64,000 nucleotides of DNA. It comes from Methanomethylovorans hollandica DSM 15978 (GTDB taxonomy: Archaea; Halobacteriota; Methanosarcinia; Methanosarcinales; Methanosarcinaceae). The notes below the pieces were generated by a model. It ran no database searches. It was given only the letters and a program-made list of their open reading frames with translations, and was not told the DNA's origin. Positions 8,727 to 17,212 of the stretch are shown one piece after another. How positions within the stretch are numbered: the first letter of the stretch is position 1; every line of letters begins with the position of its first letter. A program made the translations under genes and the position numbers. The DNA is taken from the NCBI RefSeq assembly GCF_000328665.1, contig NC_019977.1, forward strand, positions 1,302,001-1,366,000. Direction: 5' to 3'.

Positions 8727-9865
8727 CGGGGGAGTGGAAGGAAACTGAACTTGGTGATATTCTCGTTGAAAAAGGATATATTCGTGGTCCTTTTGGTTCC
8801 TCTCTTAAGCGTGGAGAAATGAAAGATTCTGGGGTACCGGTCTACGAACAGAAAAATGCAATATACAATAGTCGTGATTTCCGATTCTTTATAGATGAGG
8901 ATAAATTTCACGAACTTAAAAGATTTCAAGTAAGGACGAATGATTTGATAATTAGCTGTTCCGGTACAGTTGGCAAAATCTCAATTATTAAAGAAGAAGA
9001 TCCAAAGGGAATAATTAGCCAAGCATTACTAACTTTGAGGGTAAATACAAAAAAAATAGAACTCTTATATCTATATTATTTTTTATCTTCAAGGCAAGGG
9101 TTTGCATTACTCACACAAGCTTCCCATGGTTCTGTTCAGATTAATATTGCAGAAAGAAAAGTTGTTGAAAGCATTCCACTGCTTCTCCCCCCTCTCCCCG
9201 AACAGCGCGCCATCGCCTCCGTGCTTTCCAGCCTCGACGACAAGATAGACCTGCTCCACCGCCAGAACAAGACTCTTGAGGCTATGGCGGAAACGCTGTT
9301 CAGGCAGTGGTTTGTGGAGGAGGCTGATGAGGGGTGGGAAGAAGGTACATTGGGTGATGTTATTGATCTTTTTTATGGTAAAGGCTTGAAAAATGAAATA
9401 AGAACAGGTACAGGTTATCCAGTAATTGGTTCAAGTGGTATTGTTGGCTATCACTCTGAATTTTTGGTTGAAGGTCCCGGAATTGTTATTGGAAGAAAAG
9501 GCACTCTTGGAAAGGTTATTTACTTATGGGATAACTTTTTCCCAATTGACACTACATATTATGTTAAATCTAAAGTTGAATCTGCAGGATTGTTGTATGA
9601 GTACTTCTTATTAAAGACACTCAGCTTTGAAGAAATGGACTCAGATTCAGCAGTCCCTGGATTAAATAGAAACCTCGCTCTGTCTACAGAAATTAAAATT
9701 GCACCTTTAGATAAATTGAACCAGTTCAACCAATTTAGTTCAACATTCATAGATAAATTAAGAAAGAATACAAAGCAAATCCACACCCTCGAAAAAATGC
9801 GGGATACGCTGCTGCCTAAATTGATGAGCGGGGAAGTGAGGGTGGAATGTGAGGATGTGGGATAG
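8723..9865 (+). CDS. hsdS: Type I restriction-modification system, specificity subunit HsdS
   Basis: About 380 residues from a GTG at 8723 that overlaps the ORF6N stop (GTGA) and has GGAGG seven bases upstream. Two target-recognition domains (WKETELGDILVE... and GWEEGTLGDVIDLFYG...) each end in a conserved helical spacer (PPLPEQRAIASVLSSLDDKIDLL; LEKMRDTLLPKLMSGEV). It sets which bipartite sequence is methylated or cut. The recognition parts are AT-rich while the helical spacers are GC-rich, a mosaic expected from exchange of recognition domains. The stop overlaps the following GTG by one base. Confidence 0.93.
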   Translation: MTGEWKETELGDILVEKGYIRGPFGSSLKRGEMKDSGVPVYEQKNAIYNSRDFRFFIDEDKFHELKRFQVRTNDLIISCSGTVGKISIIKEEDPKGIISQALLTLRVNTKKIELLYLYYFLSSRQGFALLTQASHGSVQINIAERKVVESIPLLLPPLPEQRAIASVLSSLDDKIDLLHRQNKTLEAMAETLFRQWFVEEADEGWEEGTLGDVIDLFYGKGLKNEIRTGTGYPVIGSSGIVGYHSEFLVEGPGIVIGRKGTLGKVIYLWDNFFPIDTTYYVKSKVESAGLLYEYFLLKTLSFEEMDSDSAVPGLNRNLALSTEIKIAPLDKLNQFNQFSSTFIDKLRKNTKQIHTLEKMRDTLLPKLMSGEVRVECEDVG

Positions 9866-10416
9866 TGATTGTACATCTTTTCAAACTTTTCTTGACACTA
9901 AACTCATTATTACTTTCTTTGCTGGTATTTCTCATTAAAGAAGACGTTGTCCTAAACCCGTTGCATCCTTACCTTTCAAATTTGCCAGCCGTAATTTCTT
10001 ACCTATTGTATTTTGGATTTATTTTTCTACTTACATTGATAAGCGTTCATCTTACTAACTTCTTAGACACAGATACAATAGATAAATTGTCAATATCTGT
10101 CATTGAACCTGCCAATGATGCATTCTTGCCGAGTTATTTAGGTTATTTTTTTGTCGCTTTGAGTGCACCGAACATAGAGGTATTTCTTTATGTTTTTGGA
10201 ATAATCTGCATTTTTATTTATCATTCCAGAATATCGTATTTTAATCCCATCTTTTTACTGATTGGATTTAATTTTTATTATATAAAGACTAATAACAATA
10301 CTAAAATATTAGTAATAACACAAAAACAACTTAAAGAGCCAAAAAATGCGGAATTTGAGAATTTAAAGCGTATCAATAATTATACATTTATGGATATGGG
10401 AAGGCAGGTACTATGA
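9865..10416 (+). CDS. Small membrane protein, KwaA-like (putative Kiwa component)
   Basis: 183 residues starting at GTG (TAGTG overlap with hsdS). Four hydrophobic segments lie at about 3-24, 42-65, 90-106 and 109-135, with a cytoplasmic-looking tail (KTNNNTKILVITQKQLKE). The segment VIEPANDAFLPSYLGYFFVALS before the third helix resembles the conserved element I associate with KwaA. In Kiwa, a membrane KwaA assembly holds the DNA-acting KwaB and responds to phage infection. The assignment rests on size, topology, tail and above all the following gene. It is much more AT-rich than hsdM and hsdR, suggesting separate acquisition. Another small membrane effector is the alternative. Confidence 0.5.
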   Translation: MIVHLFKLFLTLNSLLLSLLVFLIKEDVVLNPLHPYLSNLPAVISYLLYFGFIFLLTLISVHLTNFLDTDTIDKLSISVIEPANDAFLPSYLGYFFVALSAPNIEVFLYVFGIICIFIYHSRISYFNPIFLLIGFNFYYIKTNNNTKILVITQKQLKEPKNAEFENLKRINNYTFMDMGRQVL

Positions 10417-11237
10417 ACCATTTATTAGCAAAAATAATCGGTAGAAATGGTGCAATCTTGAAAGTCATGTCTGATGAAAGAGATTTATTTGATTTACCTG
10501 ACTTATCAGATACCCATACATACACAACATCGTATACGCTTGAAGATGATGAATGGTATAAGTTGGACAATTTTTTGAGCCGTAATTATGAGAATGATCT
10601 GATTGGGACGCCATTTGATAGCACTCATTATAACCAAATAACCAGACAACAATACTCTAAAATTAATTATTTATGCAGTAAACAAGGAGATTTTTTTCTG
10701 TTTCAGAAAATGTCTTCAACTCGATTATTGAATAAAAAGTGGTTAGATATTTCAGGCGCACCGAGACTTGAAATTAATAGATCAATCATTATTCTCAATA
10801 GTTCTGTCGATGCAGCTTATAATATAAATGACGATATTCTTTATTTTAAGAATATTGCCAGAATCAAATCAATGTTCAGAGGTATTGAGGAACTTTACCG
10901 GGAAGCTACTCAAGCTGAAGTCGATGATTTTTTGAATCACAATTTTATTTCTCTGGCTGGAACATTTACTAGTGACACAGTGAAAACGTCTAATCGAAAA
11001 CGTATAGCAATAGCAATTGATATATTAAACCAATTCACGGAAGATGACGAAAGACAGATTTTCCAATATATTCGTTCTTATTGTGGAGACGTTCCGGTTA
11101 ACGGTGAAGCTTTTCTTGTCAGCACAGAGAATCATTTAAAAAAAATATTATACGGTATCGAGCAGAGATACTATACAACTCCGCTAGGCAATGAAAAAAG
11201 ACTTGCCAATTCTACGTTGACACTAAGTAGCAGCTAA
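10413..11237 (+). CDS. DUF4868-like protein, KwaB-like (putative Kiwa component)
   Basis: 274 residues, ATGA overlap with the membrane gene. The pattern from about residue 125 (INRSIIILNSSVDAAY, then DDILYFKNIARIKSMF, then IEELYREATQAEVDDFL) followed by a KRIAIAI segment looks like DUF4868: a strand-rich region leading to a helical domain. DUF4868 defines KwaB, the DNA-binding effector of Kiwa. The N-terminal third shows no motif I recognise. Low GC like its partner. The pair sits between hsdS and rhuM, so a two-gene anti-phage module appears nested in a restriction operon. Confidence 0.5.
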   Translation: MNHLLAKIIGRNGAILKVMSDERDLFDLPDLSDTHTYTTSYTLEDDEWYKLDNFLSRNYENDLIGTPFDSTHYNQITRQQYSKINYLCSKQGDFFLFQKMSSTRLLNKKWLDISGAPRLEINRSIIILNSSVDAAYNINDDILYFKNIARIKSMFRGIEELYREATQAEVDDFLNHNFISLAGTFTSDTVKTSNRKRIAIAIDILNQFTEDDERQIFQYIRSYCGDVPVNGEAFLVSTENHLKKILYGIEQRYYTTPLGNEKRLANSTLTLSSS

Positions 11238-11288
11238 TTGAAAACATAAATGAGATATTTGTAAACATGTCCACACCAGCAACCAACC

Positions 11289-12341
11289 ATGCGGAGCCAG
11301 AAACCCATGAATAAAAACCACCTTTCCAGCAACCAGTCAGATTTCATCCTCTACACCTCAAATGACGGGAACGTAAAGGCGGAAGTCAGATTACAGGATG
11401 AAACTATATGGCTGACTCAGAAATCGATCGGTGAGCTGTTCGGAAAATCAAAAGCAACGATTAGCGAGCATATTAAAAAAATATATGCGGAAGGGGAATT
11501 ACAGATGGATTCAACTGTTCGGAATTTCCGAACAGTTCAGATGGAAGGATCGAGGCAGGTGGAAAGAGACTTGGAATACTACAACCTCGATGTCATCATA
11601 TCGGTTGGCTACCGTGTCAACAGTTTCCAGGCAACCCAATTCCGCATCTGGGCGACCCGGACCCTGAAGGAATACATCATCAAAGGGTTCGTATTGGACG
11701 ATGAACGGCTCAAGCAGGGGAAGCAGGTTTTCGGCAGGGACTATTTCGAGGAACTCCTTGAGAGGATCAGGGAGATCCGTGCAAGCGAGCGGCGGTTCTA
11801 CCAGAAGATCACCGACATCTACACACTTTCTGCGGATTATGACAAAAATGCACCGCAAACAAAGGAATTCTTTGCCACGGTACAGAACAAGCTGCACTGG
11901 GCAATCACCGGGAAAACGGCGGCAGAGATCATTTATGATTCAGCGGATGCAACAAAGTTACACATGGGCCTGACAAACTGGAAACATGCACCCGACGGGA
12001 AAATACTGAAATCCGATGTATCAGTTGCCAAGAACTACCTCGGGGAAGCCCATATCAGGGAACTGAACAGGCTTGTCTCTGCCTATCTCGACCTCGCAGA
12101 AAACCGTGCACAACGCCACATCCTCATGAAAATGCAGGAATGGAGCGAATTCCTCCATAACTTCCTTGAACTGTCCAGCTATCCGATACTGAAGGACAAA
12201 GGCAGGGTCAGCGCATTAGAAGCAAAACTGAAAGCCGAACAGGAATACGAAGAATACCGGGTAACACAGGATAAAAATTATATCTCCGACTTTGACAGAG
12301 AGGTCCGGCGCATCATGGAGAGTACGGATGACTACAACTAA
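11289..12341 (+). CDS. RhuM family protein (KilA-N/Bro-like DNA-binding)
   Basis: 350 residues. The N-terminal domain (FILYTSNDGNVKAEVRLQDE, TIWLTQKSIGELFGKSKATI) is a winged-helix-type DNA-binding region. It is followed by YYNLDVIISVGYRVNS and FRIWATRTLKEYI, the family signature, and then a helical C-terminal domain. RhuM proteins often lie in type I restriction operons and pathogenicity islands; the biochemical role is unresolved. An ATG at 11307 would give a start six codons shorter. The gene contains a 25-nt palindrome at 11513-11537 directly after the helix-turn-helix. Its end overlaps the start of a broken second copy. Confidence 0.9.
   Translation: MRSQKPMNKNHLSSNQSDFILYTSNDGNVKAEVRLQDETIWLTQKSIGELFGKSKATISEHIKKIYAEGELQMDSTVRNFRTVQMEGSRQVERDLEYYNLDVIISVGYRVNSFQATQFRIWATRTLKEYIIKGFVLDDERLKQGKQVFGRDYFEELLERIREIRASERRFYQKITDIYTLSADYDKNAPQTKEFFATVQNKLHWAITGKTAAEIIYDSADATKLHMGLTNWKHAPDGKILKSDVSVAKNYLGEAHIRELNRLVSAYLDLAENRAQRHILMKMQEWSEFLHNFLELSSYPILKDKGRVSALEAKLKAEQEYEEYRVTQDKNYISDFDREVRRIMESTDDYN
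11513..11537. repeat. 25-nt palindrome inside rhuM
   Basis: Arms AACTGTTCGGAA and TTCCGAACAGTT are exact reverse complements around a single T. It encodes the segment around STVRNFRTVQ. The broken paralogue has a palindrome of the same length at the equivalent codons but with different, still pairing, arms. Confidence 0.85.
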
Positions 12342-12580
12342 GAAACTGCCCGACTACCAGACTACGGTCTACCGGACAAATGACGGGGACATCAACATTG
12401 AGGTGCTTTATGCCAATGAAAACGTCTGGCTGCCTCAAAAGCGGGATGGCAGAGTTATTCGGATGCAGTGCAGACAACATCTCGCTGCACTTTAAAAACA
12501 TCTACAAAGAGAAGGAACTTGATGATACTGCAACTACCGAGGATTTCTCGGTAGTTCAGACAGATGGTAACCGATTCTGA
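12328..12580 (+). pseudogene. Second rhuM copy, frameshifted and truncated
   Basis: Starts at ATG 12328 inside the end of the intact rhuM and reads YQTTVYRTNDGDINIEVLY and NVWLPQK. It then shifts frame near 12439, where MAELFGCSADNISLHFKNIY continues in another frame. Sequence like rhuM stops after VVQTDGNR at about 12572, so the conserved core and C-terminus are gone. This is the remnant of a tandem paralogue placed between rhuM and hsdR. It is diverged from the intact copy, so it is not a recent duplication. Confidence 0.8.
12532..12556. repeat. 25-nt palindrome in the broken rhuM copy
   Basis: Arms AACTACCGAG and CTCGGTAGTT pair perfectly around GATTT. Position in the gene, total length and outer bases (AACT...AGTT) match the palindrome at 11513-11537, while the inner six bases of each arm differ and still pair. 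Confidence 0.85.
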
Positions 12581-12612
12581 AAGGGAAATACAGTGCATTA
12601 AAGAGGCCAGGA

Positions 12613-15600
12613 ATGTCCATGAATAAGATCACAGAGTCCGGAATAGAAAAATTCGCCATCGAACTCCTGGAACATCAGGGATACCGGTACGTCTATGCTC
12701 CTGACATCGCCCCGGACAGCGACACTCCCGAACGGGACAGGTTCGAAGATGTGCTGTTGTTGGAGCGCCTGCGCACAGCCGTCGGCCGGATTAATCCCAA
12801 CGTACCGGCAGATGCAAGGGAAGACGCCATCCGGCAGGTCCGGCGCCTGAATTCGCCAGAACTCATATCCAACAACGAGACGTTTCACAGGATGCTCACA
12901 GAGGGCATAAATGTAAGCTACCAAAAAGACGGAAATGACAGAGGCGACCTGGTCTGGCTCATTGATTTTAACGATACTGAAAATAACGAATTCCTTGTTG
13001 CCAATCAATTCACTGTCATTGAGAACGATGTGAACAAACGTCCGGATATCATTCTTTTTGTCAATGGTCTGCCACTTGTGGTTATCGAGCTCAAGAATCC
13101 CGCAGATGAGAACGCAACCGTAAGATCTGCATTCAGGCAGCTGCAGACCTATAAACAAACCATCCCATCTTTATTTGCATACAACGGTTTCATGGTCATC
13201 TCCGACGGGCTGGAAGCCAGGTCAGGTTCCCTCTCCGCCGGATTCACCCGGTTCATGACATGGAAAAGCTCGGACGGCAGAGTCGAAGCCTCACCGCTCA
13301 TCGGACAGCTTGAAACACTAATTAAAGGGATGCTTGAAAAAACCACACTCCTGGATATTCTCCGGCATTTCATCGTTTTTGAAAAATCAAAAAAAGAAGA
13401 CTCTACGACCGGTATCATCACCATCCGGACCGTGAAGAAGCTCGCTTCATATCATCAGTACTATGCAGTTAACCGGGCGGTGGAATCAACGCTCCGGGCA
13501 TCGGGTTATGTTGCAAAGGAGAAGTGGGACTGGAATACTTTAGGTATACAGCATGAAAGTCCCGAAAGCTATGGTCTTCCCGGAGTGAAAAAACAGCCCG
13601 TAGGGGACCGCAAAGGCGGCGTCATCTGGCACACCCAGGGAAGCGGCAAATCCCTTTCCATGGTATTCTACGCAGGGAAGATCGTACTCGCAATGGATAA
13701 CCCCACCATCGTGGTGATCACCGACAGGAACGATCTTGACGATCAGCTTTTTGACACCTTCGCCGCTTCAAAGCAACTCCTCAGACAAGAGCCTGTACAG
13801 GCAGAGAACAGGAACCATTTAAAAGAACTCCTGAACGTCGTATCAGGCGGCATCGTATTTACCACCATCCAGAAGTTCCAGCCCGAAGAAGGCAACGTCT
13901 ACCCGCAACTCTCAGACCGGGAAAACATCATTGTGATAGCTGACGAAGCACACCGGACACAATACGGCTTCAGGGCAAAACATGTTGACGTTAAAGATGA
14001 GCAGGGAAACGTGATCGGCAAAAAGATCGTTTACGGTTTCGCTAAATACACACGTGATGCCCTTCCCAATGCCACTTTCCTTGGTTTTACCGGTACGCCC
14101 ATAGAGAAAACAGACGTGAACACGCCTGCTGTTTTTGGTAATTATGTTGACATCTATGATATCTCGCAATCTATTGAGGACGGCGCCACGGTAAAGATAT
14201 ATTATGAGAGCAGGCTGGCAAAAGTCGCTCTGAGCAGTGAAGGAAAAAAGCTTGTCGCGGAACTGGATGAAGAGCTGGATAAAGAAGACCTTGCAGAGAC
14301 CCAGAAGATCAAAGCGAAGTGGACCCAGCTGGAAGCCTTGATAGGCAGTGAAGCCCGGATAAAACAGATAGCCCAGGATATTGTAACCCACTTCGGACAA
14401 CGACAGGAAGTGTTCGAAGGCAAAGGTATGATCGTTACAATGTCACGAAGGATAGCTGCCGACCTGTATGAGGAGATGATCAGAGTAAAACCGCAATGGC
14501 ACAGCGACGATCTCCGCAAAGGTGCCATCAAGGTGGTTATGACCTCCGCATCCTCCGACGGTCCCAGAATATCGAAACATCATACAACTAAAGATCAAAG
14601 AAGGGTTTTGGCAGAACGAATGAAAGACCCGGAGGACGAACTGCAACTGGTGATAGTCCGGGATATGTGGCTAACGGGTTTCGATGTTCCGTGTCTCCAC
14701 ACAATGTACATCGACAAGCCAATGAAAGGTCATACCCTCATGCAGGCCATCGCACGGGTAAACCGCGTCTATAAAGACAAGCCCGGCAGCCTGATAGTTG
14801 ATTATCTGGGAATAGCCTCCGACCTCAAGGAAGCCTTATCCTTCTACTCTGATAGCGGAGGGAAGGGCGATCCTGCTGTCCTTCAGGAAAAAGCAGTTCA
14901 GTTAATGCTTGAGAAACTGGAGATCGTATCCCAGATGTTCCATGGATTTGCCTTTGAGGATTACTTTGAAGCGGATACATCCAGAAAGCTGTCAATCATA
15001 CTTGAAGCGGAAGAACATATCCTGGGTCTGGAAAATGGCAAAAAAAGGTATATTGATGAAGTAACTGCTTTATCAAAGACATTTTCCCTTGCTATCCCGC
15101 ATGAACAGGCAATGGATGTAAAGGATGAGATATCGTTCTATCAGGCAGTAAAAGCCAGGCTTGTAAAATTTGACAGTACCGGCATCGGAAAAACAGACGA
15201 GGAAATTGAAACTGCGATCAGACAGGTTATTGATAAGGCCCTTGTTACCGAACGGGTGATAGATGTATTTGATGCGGCCGGGATTAAAAAACCGGATATT
15301 TCCATATTGTCAGAAGATTTCCTTGCAGAAGTCCGGAATATGGAACACAAAAACCTAGCCATGGAAGTCCTGAAAAAGTTGCTCAATGATGAAATAAGAG
15401 CCCGCACAAAGAAGAACCTTGTTCAGAGCAGGTCATTAATGGAAATGCTGGAAAATTCCATCGTCAGATATCATAACAAGGTCTTAACTGCAGCTGAGGT
15501 TATCGAGGAATTAATCAAACTCAGTAAAGAGATCAAACGGATGGACAAAGAGCCTCAGGAAATGGGTTTGTCTGAATTCGAATATGCCTTTTACACGGCA

Positions 15601-15858
15601 ATTGCGGATAATGAAAGTGCCAGAGAAGTAATGCAAAAAGAGCAATTGAGAGAATTAGCTGTTGTTTTATTTGAAAAGGTAAAACAAAACGCATCCATCG
15701 ACTGGACAATTAAAGAAAGCGTCAGGGCTAAATTAAAAGTAATTGTAAAAAGGACCCTGCGACAATATGGTTATCCACCTGATATGCAGGCACTGGCTAC
15801 GGAAACCGTGCTCAGGCAGGCGGAATTGATCGCAGATGAAATAACAAAGGATGTTTAA
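12613..15858 (+). CDS. hsdR: Type I restriction-modification system, endonuclease/translocase subunit HsdR
   Basis: 1081 residues. The N-terminal nuclease domain has the PD-(D/E)xK motif (KRPDIILFVNGLPLVVIELKNP, about residue 143-163). Two RecA-like motor domains follow with Walker A GGVIWHTQGSGKS (near 345), the DEAH-type box VIADEAHRTQYG (near 443), LGFTGTPI (near 495), and motif VI QAIARVNRVYKDKPG. The C-terminal helical region binds the HsdM2S core. It translocates and cuts DNA lacking the methylation mark. Last gene of the operon; it shares its GC level with hsdM rather than with the AT-rich inserts. Confidence 0.96.
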   Translation: MSMNKITESGIEKFAIELLEHQGYRYVYAPDIAPDSDTPERDRFEDVLLLERLRTAVGRINPNVPADAREDAIRQVRRLNSPELISNNETFHRMLTEGINVSYQKDGNDRGDLVWLIDFNDTENNEFLVANQFTVIENDVNKRPDIILFVNGLPLVVIELKNPADENATVRSAFRQLQTYKQTIPSLFAYNGFMVISDGLEARSGSLSAGFTRFMTWKSSDGRVEASPLIGQLETLIKGMLEKTTLLDILRHFIVFEKSKKEDSTTGIITIRTVKKLASYHQYYAVNRAVESTLRASGYVAKEKWDWNTLGIQHESPESYGLPGVKKQPVGDRKGGVIWHTQGSGKSLSMVFYAGKIVLAMDNPTIVVITDRNDLDDQLFDTFAASKQLLRQEPVQAENRNHLKELLNVVSGGIVFTTIQKFQPEEGNVYPQLSDRENIIVIADEAHRTQYGFRAKHVDVKDEQGNVIGKKIVYGFAKYTRDALPNATFLGFTGTPIEKTDVNTPAVFGNYVDIYDISQSIEDGATVKIYYESRLAKVALSSEGKKLVAELDEELDKEDLAETQKIKAKWTQLEALIGSEARIKQIAQDIVTHFGQRQEVFEGKGMIVTMSRRIAADLYEEMIRVKPQWHSDDLRKGAIKVVMTSASSDGPRISKHHTTKDQRRVLAERMKDPEDELQLVIVRDMWLTGFDVPCLHTMYIDKPMKGHTLMQAIARVNRVYKDKPGSLIVDYLGIASDLKEALSFYSDSGGKGDPAVLQEKAVQLMLEKLEIVSQMFHGFAFEDYFEADTSRKLSIILEAEEHILGLENGKKRYIDEVTALSKTFSLAIPHEQAMDVKDEISFYQAVKARLVKFDSTGIGKTDEEIETAIRQVIDKALVTERVIDVFDAAGIKKPDISILSEDFLAEVRNMEHKNLAMEVLKKLLNDEIRARTKKNLVQSRSLMEMLENSIVRYHNKVLTAAEVIEELIKLSKEIKRMDKEPQEMGLSEFEYAFYTAIADNESAREVMQKEQLRELAVVLFEKVKQNASIDWTIKESVRAKLKVIVKRTLRQYGYPPDMQALATETVLRQAELIADEITKDV

Positions 15859-15876
15859 TTATCGAATAGAATATTT

Positions 15877-16131
15877 TTAAGTATCTAGCCCCACAGCATT
15901 GATAGCACGCAGGCACTCAGCTTCTAGCAAAGCGTAGCCGTAGTTAAGCATGGCATTAACCATGTCCCCTGCCCCTGTGGCCCTCCGGCTCGAATCAATC
16001 CTTGATTCAAAATCGTATTTCTCAGGAATGGCTTTTGAGAACTCATTCCAATATTTGTAGGCAACCCCACCTTCAACACCCATAATTTCCTGATTTTTGA
16101 TATGGTGAACTCCGTTCTTTTTATTTCTCAT
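15877..16131 (-). pseudogene. cas1: cas1 fragment A (CRISPR integrase or casposase relic)
   Basis: 84 residues match the central catalytic part of Cas1: YKYWNEFSKAIPEKYDFESR, then GAGDMVNAMLNYGYALLEAE, then CLRAINAVGLDT. In full Cas1 this leads on to a GFLH segment with the metal-binding His; here a stop follows LDT. The N-terminal beta domain and the C-terminal third are absent. No cas2 or repeat array lies nearby. Cas1 of a lost CRISPR locus is the simplest source; a casposon Cas1, known in Methanosarcinales, is the alternative. Confidence 0.8.
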
Positions 16132-16296
16132 TTTTGCGCCAATGCGTACAACTATATATACATGCTGGACAAGGCTTTAATACTTTAATTCTTATGTACA
16201 TAATATCTGTATTGGATTAGTTAGTATCCTCTTTAGGATGCTGATTCAGGATCCAGATCAAAATCTTAACATAATGATCATTTATAAGGCGATATC

Positions 16297-16698
16297 ATGA
16301 AAGTAAGCGTACCATGTATGGGAAAAGGCGGAAGCGATGACGCAGTCAGCCAGCATTTTGGAAGGGCACCTGCCTACACTGTTTTTGACACAGAGACTGG
16401 GGAATATTCCGTTGTAATGAAAAATGGTAGTGAAGGTCCTGCTGACCTGATGGCTGGAGCCGGTGTGAATGTAATGCTCTGTGGAGGTATTGGAAAGGGT
16501 GCTGCAGTGATGCTCCAGCAGAGAGGGATCGATGTTTTCCTCGGTGCATCTGGAACGATAAAAGATGCCATTGATGCGTGGGAGTCCGGTGCTCTCTCAA
16601 AGAACCAGAATGGTAACTGCGACAGCCATGAACATGATCACAATCATGACGACTGCAGTTGTAATTGCAGCTGTCACAGTCAGGTCTCAATAAGCTGA
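16297..16698 (+). CDS. NifX/NifB-C-terminal family (dinitrogenase Fe-Mo cofactor binding-like) protein with metal-binding tail
   Basis: 133 residues. Residues 1-105 form a MTH1175/NifX-like domain (KVSVPCMGKGG start, SQHFGRAPAYTVFD, GVNVMLCGGIGKGA). Such proteins carry Fe-S or Fe-Mo clusters, but most archaeal members lack nitrogenase neighbours, as here. The C-terminal 27 residues are a His/Cys/Asp-rich tail (HEHDHNHDDC then CNCSC), a probable metal-binding extension. Single gene between two cas1 fragments on the opposite strand, with its own upstream AT-rich region. Confidence 0.88.
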   Translation: MKVSVPCMGKGGSDDAVSQHFGRAPAYTVFDTETGEYSVVMKNGSEGPADLMAGAGVNVMLCGGIGKGAAVMLQQRGIDVFLGASGTIKDAIDAWESGALSKNQNGNCDSHEHDHNHDDCSCNCSCHSQVSIS

Positions 16699-16796
16699 GC
16701 TGCTGCCGAAACATAAAAGAGAATTGCCACCTAATGTGGCAAACTCCATTACTGCAATACAATTGTCTGAATGCAGGCAATTGTTTTCTCCTTTTG

Positions 16797-17007
16797 TGCC
16801 AGATGGTTTAATCCTTAGAGAAGAACTTTCAGTTCTAATTAAGTCATTAGGATTAATTTTCCCAGTTTCTACAAGATTGATTACTGCAAGATCAACACGG
16901 AATCTGAAAGGCTCTTGAGCATAAAATTGACCATATCACCGGCTGATACTGGTCTTCTGTATTGGTCTATCCTGGAACAGAAGTCATATTTCTCAGGAAT
17001 TGCCTTT
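16797..17007 (-). pseudogene. cas1: cas1 fragment B, internally deleted
   Basis: Reading leftward from 17007: AIPEKYDFCSRIDQYRRPVS then AGDMVNFMLK. After a deletion and frame change come EPFRFRVDLAVINLVETGK, INPNDLIRTESSSLRIKPSG, the C-terminal part of Cas1. The missing middle is exactly the part holding the catalytic Glu/His region kept in fragment A. Because A and B overlap in AIPEKYDF...GDMVN, they come from two cas1 copies, not one split gene. The rest of 16699-17212 shows no gene. Confidence 0.72.
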
Positions 17008-17212
17008 TTTTAGCCATAATGACAAAGTCTAATAATTTACTTGTAAATAATATTATAGTCTGCGATCATTTAACAAATGTGCTGATGAATAAAATCAGAA
17101 CATACAGAGATTTCATTGCTCATCTGTTATGGCCAAAAAAATAATATAAGGATTTTTAATACAAGCTCGGTCTCTAACTTTATTTACGATCTCTTGTTGC
17201 TTTGTTTAAAAA

